Source: Cadophora sp. MPI-SDFR-AT-0126
Taxonomy: Eukaryota > Ascomycota > Leotiomycetes > Helotiales > Ploettnerulaceae
Length of the DNA: 64,000 nucleotides
Reading direction: 5' to 3'
Assembly (NCBI GenBank): GCA_020747065.1
Contig: JAGMVK010000021.1
Span: forward strand, 930,001 to 994,000
The notes beneath the pieces were generated by a model, which worked only from the letters and a program-made list of their open reading frames with translations, made no database searches and was not told where the DNA came from. A program made the position numbers and the translations under genes. Position 1 is the first letter of the stretch; every line of letters begins with the position of its first letter. Shown in pieces: positions 54,821 to 64,000 of the stretch.

Positions 54821-57800
54821 GTGAGGGGACAATCTGAGATGAGGATCGGATGGGTGGAAAAAATGTATATATGTAAGTGTAGCGCGGCTGTATCATATGT
54901 GTGACAGAAATGATAAGACACAACTTCACAACCAACAGCCCCTCTACATACCCCTCCAAGAATGTCTAGCCATCAAGGTGCAACTACTACTACCGCTTTC
55001 TCTCTTCAGGTTGCCATGTCGTGCTACAACGCGCCATTTGCAATCAAGTCGTCCTATCCCAGGGTAGCCAACAAGGTTTTTCCAAACGCTACTCAGTCCC
55101 TATATTTATTCCGCCTCTTCTGCTCACATTCCACTTCCCATTCATTCTCTCCATTCACTACATTATTCATCCTCCTTATGAAAGACTCGCTTCGAAATCA
55201 TACTGGATTCTCGACCATCACTCGCGAGAGCATAAAACCGCTCCATCTCACCGCAAAGGGCCGTGTCAGACAATCTCAACCTGTGTAACTGGTGTAAGAA
55301 GTGTCTTGCTGGCCTTGTTCTTTGAAGTTGCGTAAAAATGTTTACACTTAGGGAGGTATTGTTTGGGTGTTTATATGGGTGGCTTGATTGTTGATTTGGT
55401 TGATGCTGGCTGTGCTGTACGATGTGGTGATCAATTGAAATTGAAGTATCGTAAGGGTGAATGGAGTGTTGACAGCAGAAGGATTTTTGATGACAACCGT
55501 TTGAAATCGACAGGATCGGGTATTCGAGGGTGTGACTGCTGCTTATTACTCTCTAAACGAAAGAAAGAGGATAAGGGGAGAGGATGATGGATCATTCACG
55601 GTCCCATGAGAAATTCAGACAGGCTCACAATAAAGGTGTCCTTGCCTATGGTTAGAGGTTCCTACCAGGATCGTCAGATGCCTGACAAGATGCCTCTGAT
55701 TCTCTGCCACCTTTTCACTCTGGCGCAAGCGGGAATTTAATACCAATCACCAACAGCGAGCGTCACTTTGCGAGCTGATTGACGACCGATCACTTACCTA
55801 CGGCCAAACAAATTCACCAATATCTAGCCACTCTGGATTCATGTCCGAGTCTGAGTGTTGAGCTATTGGAAGGTAGGTATAAAGAAGCCCCGATGGTACG
55901 ACGGTGGAGAGTCACAGTTCAACACCTATTCCAGTGGAGAAGATCACACGGGGACTGGTCAGGCTGGGATATCGCGACTGGATCTTAGTATCCCTGATCT
56001 GTGGGAATGATGGAATCTACAAAGGTGTGATTATGGTCTCTATACTATTCCCTGAGATATCACAGGCGTAGGTACGATACTTCCAAAGCCTCGAGGAGCA
56101 GTAACGATAACAGCAGTTCGAAATGACAGCAGTCCTACTCAACCTGAACCGAATTTCGACACAGCAGTTGCGATTGCAATGCACCCATCAATTGCAGCAC
56201 CTATTCGCCAAACCCATCGCCACTCCAAAGCAAATGCTGCATCAACCGAACCCCCCAATCGCACGCCATCTTTCTCCCTGGCAACGTACAGCGTACTTGA
56301 AGGCCTGGCCCTTGATGGTTGTAGCGTGTTTGGTTTTTGCATCAAACTGAAGGGTAGTGGACTTATATCCTTTGACTTCACCGACCTTGTTGCTAGCATA
56401 AAGAAGTAAAAAAGCATTGTGAAGGTATGGGAGAAGGACGGGTTTGGATTCACTAGGGCTGGGATTTCTACTCTGGAGGTAATTGATTAGGCTCTTTGCA
56501 AACTAGAATGGTCTAGTGCGACTTTGCTTTGCATTAAGGCTCTCATCGGCGTATTGAGAGGACGGTGTAATATGAAATTTCGGTGAGGATGAAAATTCAG
56601 TCGCGGAATCCTGTAGCATACCATTGGAATTCATATTCCTTTAGAGATAATCGGAACTTTTCTCCCCAAAAAGTCTATTGCCTTGACTTAACATCCCCTG
56701 TAAACCATTGAAACAAATGAAATCGAGAGACAGGCAAACAGATGTATCTAGAAAACCAGTTCCGGGGTACTGACAACACTACACCCCATGGCAACGAGCT
56801 TGTGTCCTCGGTTTGGCAATCTATGCGCGAATCGCACAGATCTCATCTCTCCTCACTCTAAAAAGCAAAGCAACAGCCGAGGTGCCAGCAGATTCTATGG
56901 GAACATCCCAAGACTTGAGATGCTAGCCAGCATCCCAGCATTTTCCCCTACACTCGTGTACCCGTGTCTATTTCGATTTGTTCATCCTTGGGGATCTCAC
57001 TTGCGGTTTTCAATCTAAGCTTTTATATTTTCTGCTGCGGTTGGAATTGGGCAGTATTCTTAGTCACGCAAATTCATCCATTGTTTGCATTCACCTGAGC
57101 CTATCGAATGGGATCTTCTTCATCAGAGCCTACAGCATATTATTTTGTGCCATAGTAAGATACCCATGACAGTTACACTGGCCTGGCAGGCTATGAATTA
57201 TCTTTCCGCAGCTTTCGTTGGAGGATACAGACAATCAAAATCGAACATACGATCCCCTTAGGAATCTTCGGGCCGGATATGCTAATGCCGCTTGAGTCTC
57301 AAAATACAAGGGATCTCATGAGGTCAAGTATGAATTCTACAAATAATGCTTATCCTCGTAGCTTCTTTTTCTTGATATAGTACCTGAAACTGTTTGGTGA
57401 TAGTCTGAGGGTGATGATAGTAGGAAATAGCTTGACAACATACATCGACCACCATTATCCTGCTTTACTTGTAACCTGTTAAGAAGAATGAATATTTGAA
57501 CCACCGACATGGTCAAATGCCAGATCAATCTACATGTAAAGACTGAACGACCCGACAAACTGCGTCTGAAATTCTAGCACGCTGACATCTGGCACACCAA
57601 TGCAGTCTTAGCATCTCATCTTTTCGCGTGCTTGTTCTGGAAGCTCATTTCGCATAGCTTTTACACTTTAGTGGCCTTTGTTTATAATAGGCGTCAACAT
57701 GCGAGACTCTCATTCCAATCTCAATTCCCTTGATGTCACTTATGTCACGGTCATAGTGAGGGTTTGTTCCAAAATATATATCATTCGCTATCAACAATTC

Positions 57801-59469
57801 TCAGCCTCAAACACTCGCATCAACCCCCGTTACGGCCTCTCGAAATCAGCAGAAGCAAGCAGACTCCACTAATGCATTCACGGTGTCTTCTCTCTCTACC
57901 CGGCTGCATCCTTCAATTCTCAAACGAGTTTCTCGAATTCCCAGCAGCATTCGATACCGTCAAGATGCAGGAGGATCGAAATGGGCAATTTGAATTGGCG
58001 GGTAGAAAGTGATAATCGTTTAGTGCTAAGCCAGCGATCAGTATCCGCTCAAGACTCAGTCTTGCAGCGCCAAAATAGGGTGATGACGAACAGTGCAGCA
58101 AGAGCAGCTCTCGCAGGTGGTGCATCCGGAGCACGAGTTGCAGGAACAGTTATCTCCCATGTTTACGGTCGATTTTTCTTGGGCGTAGAACTTGGAGATA
58201 TTAAAGTAGTGACTAGAGATATATTTCGTTTAGATGTTCTTCTTGAGTTGAAGGAAAGAGAACTGTTGGAGGGGAGAATAGAGTGTACTTATACCTCAAG
58301 TGGAGTTGGTGAACGTGAGGTTAGGGTGGCAAGTGAACGCGGTACAGGCGGATGTGCGACACACCTTCCAAGCATCTAAATCTTGGTCCTCAAATCAAGT
58401 TCAACCAGAGCGTGGGATGAGAGCCCAAGATACATCCATCGACTCCTGAATGTATCACGAGAGGCACGGCCAAGTGTAGAATGTGATAGCTCATTGTTTT
58501 AGCTTCGGGATCACCCATCCTTCATCTCATCAACCAATGAGCTAGGATTTTGAACGTCAAGTTACATCCAGACTCGACTAGAAGGAAAGCTAATTCGGCA
58601 TAGCATACATTCGAAAAGACGATCTCTAACGAGAAAGTAATGTAGATGAATTCAACCTGTTGAAGAGGGAGTAGCCGAGGGCGCGGCGCGGGCCAATGAC
58701 ATCTTGATTTGAAAGTCAGAAGGTCTCAAAATGGCACGCAGATCATTGAAGTGAGGCTTCTCAATAAGAGGTCTCTATCCAATGGCTCCAAATAGATCTC
58801 CCATCAACAAATCTTTTCGATAAGATAACGGCAACATCCAATATCCGACAGGTATAGCTAGCCTAGCGCAGTCTGGCAGCCAGGTCGAGTGGTTCTACCT
58901 TGACGAACCTAGGGTTTTGAGTGCTCTAAGGTAAGCGGAAGTACGTGGCAGACCATCTCTGGCGTGGGGGACGAAAGAAGGTTTGATTACGTCCCGCGGA
59001 TGGACGACACGAGACGAAGCTACACGTGCTAAACTACTGGCTCTTGGTAGATGTGATGCCGCCGTATGCGACGTTGGCCGGACTCTTCGGTGAATCTGGT
59101 CTGCGAAGAAGTAGTGGGAGGATGCCATCTGATAGCTGAATCATTCTGTCATTTGTTGTGAGGTAAGATTAGTTCCCAAGTCCCATTAGTGAAGGGCTCA
59201 TTAAAGTATGTGTTAATGCTGTTACACATGGAATCGAGAGTAAACTGTGTCTGAACTTCAGTTGCTTTTGATAACTTTGCTCAATAATACAAGGTTCAAT
59301 ATTTATGCAATCCCACTATCCCACCAACCTAAACATCAATCCATCTCCTCGTCATACGATACATATTCCTATGCCCCAAGAACAAAGCTCATGCCGAAAG
59401 AGACCAGAGACGAAGAAGTGAAGATACAGCGAAAGACGATGGAATCGAGAAGTGCAGAGATCGAGGAAC
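54821..59469. other. 4.6-kb gene-free stretch
   Basis: No gene is supported. A protein-like frame at 56179-56409 (plus; ends DFTDLVASIKK) and another at 57981-58379 (plus; 132 codons) show no known domain, and nearby frames are interrupted, so at most relics are present. No tRNA or transposase was recognised. Confidence 0.45.
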
Positions 59470-59698
59470 TTATTTTCCGCAGCTGGAGCAAGAGCAATCG
59501 GAGCCGCAGTTGCCTATCACAAGAATGTCAGTTTCTATATGGTTTTGGTCTTCTCAAGTTGTTGAAGTTGTTGAAGTTGTGGAAGTGTGGTTGTCGATGA
59601 GGGGTCGTAAGTGGGGTGAAGAGGGGTCATGATGCCAAGATGGCCCGCAGGAATGACTTACAGCTAGAGGAACCGGAGCATCCACATTCGCCCTTCAT
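59470..59698 (-). CDS. Metallothionein, 26-residue fungal copper type
   Basis: Two exons (59698-59662 and 59513-59470, intron 148 nt) give only 26 residues. The peptide begins MKGECGCSGSSSC and, after the splice-created cysteine, continues NCGSDCSCSSCGK. It has seven cysteines in Cys-x-Cys spacing, the pattern of the Neurospora crassa copper metallothionein. It binds Cu(I) ions in the cytosol and buffers or detoxifies copper. Donor GTAAGT follows the first base of the cysteine codon and acceptor GATAG completes it, so the join is unambiguous. The intron is longer than most in this window. Expression is expected to depend on copper, but no metal-responsive site is identified. Confidence 0.9.
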
Positions 59699-62214
59699 GA
59701 TAATAACTTTCGAAGTGATTGCTTTGGTGATTTGAAGCAAGTGAGTGGCTCGTTTGAATGTCTGGAAGTTTGCAGTGATTAAAGTGAGTGAGAAAGAAGT
59801 GTTGAAGGTGGGACAGTGGCCTCTCTTTATGTTTCCCTCCATCTCCTCCCTTGTATCAAAGCCAGATCTGATCGGCCCACTCTCAAGCTGATCAACCACT
59901 TAAACTCTTCTGCTTTGCGCATTTTGTGCGCCAACACTCGTCGATCTGTCCGTGCTGAGTGCTTTGTGCGGTTTTGGCCCCTCTTACGTGGGGCGCGCCT
60001 TGTCTGGCCAGGAACCTGCTTCGGCTAAAGTGGTAGGTGTGTGAGATGTGCTTCTGACAGGACAGAAATTTGTAACGGATGATGCTTTTTGCTTTCACAG
60101 CTTCATGCCATGACTCGAAAGTAAGCCTTCTTCGTCATAGTCTGATGACAATCCGCGGTTATCATTTGCAGTCTGCCTTTTGAGTTTGATAGTGGCAAAG
60201 AACGGTGTTGCTGTGTTTCTGGGCTGTTCTGAAGATCTTGGCATTTGTTGACAATTCCTGGAAGGCGTATCTTCTTCATTTACTGTGATACCAACACGCA
60301 ATGGGGATTCTACTTTTAGAGGACGTCAGATCGGACCGTGCTATTAGACCGCGCAAGTGTGCAGTCTGCAAAGTACTGTGTTTGGTTCGCTCCATGTTTC
60401 GACGTTTCAGCCAATAGAAACCTGCTCACAACGGGGCATCACACGAAATCGTTCTCACAACTGCCTCATTGCCACTCAAAGGTGGGAGAGGGAAGGGTAT
60501 ATGAATGGCTGTTCTTCCCTTCCCCGTAAGCTGGAGTTTGGGTGTTTGCAATCTGTGCCTACCATTCGAGGAGTATTCGTTATATGTCCTGCATGAGGTT
60601 ACGTTTCCCTCTCCTTGCCCAGAACACGAGACCTGTCAACTTTTGACTCCTGCGTGGGCATGAAAATTCTGACCTCACGGGATACTGGCATTACTGCGTA
60701 TTGATTGTTACTAGGATACTCAAGTGATGATAGGAGGATGACAGCCTGGAAATGGCATATGTGCCTAGACCTTGGACCGTTTGCCTCTCGGTTTTGAGTT
60801 CTTTCAGTTGGGCGAGAGAGCACTGATAGGACGATCAGGGGTGATGATGCGATTATCAGCTCGAAAGCTTCTCCGCGATAGTCTGGGGGTGGGGATGAAG
60901 CCTAATCTAGTACCCTTGAAAGTCTCATCAAAAGAGAATTTCCCCGCGTTTTTTGATGGATATTAACTTTCGATTAAAAATGAACCCATTCGCCCCACCA
61001 TGGACCCCTTTAAATCAGATCACGCTATTTATACCATTAAGAGTGCTCTACGCTTCTCGAATACTCCCCATCTTGAAGGTTCGCCAGCTTTGTGTAAAGT
61101 GAAACGGGAAACAGATATCGTCTGAAAAATACCACAATCGTGAAGATTGCAGTAGCTTGCATAAAGCAAATACTGAGACCCCATGGTGATAGACATACTG
61201 AACAACCACTGGAAATCTGTCGAAATGAAGGTTCAGTCGCACTGCCACCCATCATCCAGTGCCCCTGAGTATGTCCCTGAAGTCACTCGGTGGCGCGACC
61301 ACTCGCTTCCGCTCGCTAAACAGAAAACATCGGCAAACAGTGTCGAGATACAGAACACACTTTAATCTTGCGTTCACTGAAACGAACGCTTGTCATCGTG
61401 TCAACCTGTATACTCATGGCTGATGTGTCATTCTTCTAGGAAAACTTTTCACTCTGAAAGTCAACTGGTTCTGCTGGTCCGCATTTGCCACAATGTCTGC
61501 ACTTTCCTGAAATATTTGCTCTACCCTCAATTTTTCAAGCAGTCAACTGATTCCAAATGAAATCTCGGCTACAAATGTGAGGATCTTAATCATCTGAAAA
61601 GTTCTCTTCAGAAAGTATTTTTGTCAGCACCACAGTCGAGAAGCTTTCGTATAAACTTCGGACTAAGCATTTTTCATACCCTAGTCCTTGTCAAACAAAA
61701 AGGTTAAGCAGGGACCACTGCACTCCGCACTTATGCCAAGGCAGACCCATACAAGAACCGTCATTGGTCTTTTATCCATGTTCAAATATCGGGAATGAGA
61801 GCCTCGGTTCGGAATGAATCTATGTGCGGAAGAAACACCGTGTGCGCATGAGCGCGGAGCCATTTTTGAAACCCTTTCTCCGGCCCGCCACGGCGCTGGA
61901 TACGATGCCGGAAAGCTAAATTGATCGGCGACCAATAACAAGTTAGCAATTACAAGGAACTGCAAACGGTCATTTCCGACTTTGTGGATTTCTGCATTAG
62001 TCCTCGGCGGTCACTTAATCCAGGGGGCATTTCAATGGAGACAAACTCAATAGAGATGCCAAGATGTTCATCTATTGTTAGATTTGAAGAAGCTTATAAC
62101 AAGTTCAGCAACCCCCAATTGAAACGAACAAGCAGCATTCTGTGTCAGGTGTCAGTCACTACACTACAATCAAGCAGATCTGCCTCATTCATTCGTTCAT
62201 TCCAACTGCCCGCC
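59699..62214. other. 2.5-kb gene-free stretch
   Basis: Holds the metallothionein promoter (right of 59698) and the peroxidase promoter (left of 62215). Between them no supported gene is seen. Confidence 0.45.
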
Positions 62215-63089
62215 ATGAAATTCATCACACTCGTTGCAATTTTCGGGGCTACTGGGCTCTGCTACAGAGATTGCACATGGCGCGCTCCAGCTCCAACAGA
62301 TCGTGAGTAATGTATTCTAGTCCATCTGTAAGAGCCGTTCATAACAATTCGAAAGGTCGAAGTCCCTGTCCGATGGTCAACAGTCTCGCGAACCATGGCT
62401 TTCTCCCACACAACGGGTTGAACATCTCGTTAGCAGATCTCATCGTTGCATTTAACGAGTCTGTGAACCTTGCCCCTACAGCGACGACCCTGGTGGGTCA
62501 GAAGGCTCTGCTCGCTTCGACCACGGGAAACAGTGCTACGTTCAACCTTGATGACATCAATACCCATGGTAGTAAGTGTTTTACGCTTCGACAATGAGAT
62601 TCTAGAGAGCTGATTGAAGTGACGAAATAGTCATCGAACACGACGGATCGCTGTCTCGAAATGATATCTTCTTTGGTGACAACCACTCCTTCAACTCCAC
62701 CATCTGGAACTCCGTCGCCGCCTCGTTCACCAACACCACCATCTCCCTTTCAACAGCCAAGTCCGCGCGCACTGCACGCATCGCCGCTGCCGCTGCAGTC
62801 AACCCTGCGTTCAACATGACTGCTAACGATGTGCAATTCAGTGGCATCGAGACGGCTCTATATATGACCGTCTTTGCTGATCCTAATGTCGCATCTGAGG
62901 CCAGGACGGAATGGGTTGGTGTTCTCTTCAGTAAGACATACCGCAAATACATCTTTCCGTGAAGCAATTGTACTGACGGGGCTCATAGCTGAGGAGAGAT
63001 TGCCTTACAAGGAAGGCTGGGTCAGGTCTAAGGTGCAACTGACAGCGGAAGGAATCTTAGGACTCGCGGCACAAGTTCTCACAAGCTGA
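62215..63089 (+). CDS. Secreted heme-thiolate peroxidase (chloroperoxidase/unspecific peroxygenase family)
   Basis: Four exons (62215-62302, 62356-62571, 62631-62930, 62989-63089) give 234 residues, within the short class of the family. A signal peptide starts at ATG 62215. The heme-ligand motif SPCPMVNSLANHGFLPHNG has Cys34 in Pro-Cys-Pro, and EHDGSLSR supplies Glu104, His105, Asp106 and Ser108, the Mg-site and acid-base region of chloroperoxidases and peroxygenases. The C-terminal helix region (YMTVFADPNVA, EERLPYKEGW) also fits. These secreted enzymes use peroxide to oxygenate or halogenate organic substrates. It converges with the pectate lyase gene, 127 nt apart, and both are secreted. 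Confidence 0.93.
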
Positions 63090-63216
63090 AATTGACATTG
63101 GATTTGAAAGACGTTAAATAAATTAATCATTAACAAAATTCGCTACCTTGGATATTATGCTGCATCTCCCTTATCAATCAAGCATCCCCCGCCTACCTAC
63201 CTCAACATCATCTGCT

Positions 63217-64000
63217 CTAGTATCCGTTGGGCCATGCAGTGGCCAACCACTCATATGGCTGCTCTGGAACATATTGGTTGGTGACCTCTCCCTCAAATGG
63301 TACAATATTATCCCTCGTCAAGTTATACAATGCGTACTTGAGATCTGGTCCCGTTCCGATCGTGTATGGGACAGTCTGCACATTGTTGGCGATTTCCTTG
63401 TCGACCATAACCGTGACGTTGGTGATCTGAGCGTTGACAATGCGGATCTCATCGCCGTAGTTGGGGTTGATCTGATACTCAGTTAGTACTGAATACGAGC
63501 GGTGGTGGATGTGTTCTTACTATGCCCATGCGGTTTCCATACACAGCAACGATGTTCTGGATTGTAGCATTTCGCTTTGCTTGGTTCAAACAATTGCCGC
63601 AGGATTGGTAGAACGTGCCAAAATTCTCTGCGTAGAAACCAGTAATGTTGTATTTCCCTCCGAGAGAGTTATCTTGGAAGATCTGTTTGAGTTTTGATTA
63701 GAGTTTGGAAAAGACGTCGATTCTGTACAGAGGAAAGCGAAGGTTTTGGAGGGGAGGGGTAGAGATCTAGAGAGGTACGGCAGGTGGTCTGTGCGCTGAA
63801 GGTTTGTGTGAATCTTCGGGACGAACCTTGTCGGTAGCATTCCTGGCTCCACCTCCAATGACGCGCAGCTGGGTGTTCAATCCCTTGGACGTAAGTGCAT
63901 CTTCGCACACATCTTCCCACCACACTATAGACTCATGTTAGTTTCATCCTACCCTCGTCTGGTCTGAAGTTGAGGGCATGACGAACCATTCTCAACCCAA
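63217..64000 (-). CDS. Pectate lyase, PL3 family (partial, 5' end beyond the window)
   Basis: Four exon pieces are visible: 64000-63987, 63924-63827, 63682-63521 and 63471-63217 (stop). They read [26 protein letters not shown], then [29 protein letters not shown] and [12 protein letters not shown], which together are the PL3 pectate lyase core (parallel beta-helix, conserved SCGNC and NYGD turns). Introns are 62, 144 and 49 nt, and all frames match. The enzyme is secreted and cuts de-esterified pectin with calcium, typical of plant-attacking fungi. The signal peptide and N-terminal third lie to the right of the window. The C-terminus ends soon after VGTGPD-like [13 protein letters not shown], with a slightly extended tail. 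Confidence 0.9.

Noticed and set aside
57981..58379. 132-codon plus-strand frame
   Set aside because: No known motif, no convincing promoter or splice context; a divergent minus frame of similar quality overlaps it.
1..64000. CRISPR arrays, prokaryotic operons or prophage
   Set aside because: No regularly spaced direct repeats are present, and introns plus gene content show a eukaryotic fungal genome.

Overview
The window is eukaryotic and comes from a filamentous ascomycete. Its genes are split by short introns (about 48-150 nt) with GTAAGT-like donors and CTAAC/CTGAC branch sites. Gene content includes Sam50, Ubc6, a 26-residue copper-type metallothionein, fungal P450s, a secreted heme-thiolate peroxidase and plant-cell-wall enzymes. 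A plant-associated member of the Leotiomycetes (Helotiales) would fit, but that placement is inference from gene content only.

Left part (1-21230). A fatty-acid-synthase beta subunit of the short-N-terminus, secondary-metabolism type runs off the left edge on the minus strand. After about 4 kb with no recognisable gene comes a compact group: a pisatin-demethylase-like P450 (minus), a CS-D-HC tannase/feruloyl esterase (plus, divergent from the P450), an anion:cation symporter (MFS, plus), a broken second tannase (plus) and a secreted GH106-type alpha-L-rhamnosidase (plus). Esterase, rhamnosidase, importer and detoxification-type P450 together suggest breakdown of an acylated, rhamnosylated plant phenolic. 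The P450/tannase promoter holds three copies of an 11-bp CGG-containing unit, one of them inverted.

Middle part (22-33 kb). Two related coiled-coil proteins of unknown function lie back to back around a 218-bp palindromic MITE-like element. They are followed by a CYP52-type P450, a peroxisomal 2,4-dienoyl-CoA reductase gene killed by a nonsense codon plus a G-run frameshift, and a CorA-like membrane protein whose intron/frame is unclear.

Right part (33-64 kb). An Arg/Glu-rich protein, a protein with a HeLo/STAND-like N-terminal region, a secreted GH76 mannanase, a charged coiled-coil protein with an HPD-containing C-terminus and a Ser/Thr-rich conserved protein come first. Then follow a frameshifted 2EXR-like relic, the divergent pair UBC6/SAM50, a metallothionein, a chloroperoxidase-type peroxidase, and a pectate lyase (PL3) cut by the right edge. 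Long stretches between these genes (36.2-38.4, 41.7-44.9, 45.9-48.9, 49.5-51.8, 54.8-59.5 and 59.7-62.2 kb) show no gene I can support.

Exon boundaries were placed by eye from splice motifs and reading-frame continuity. No database search was available.
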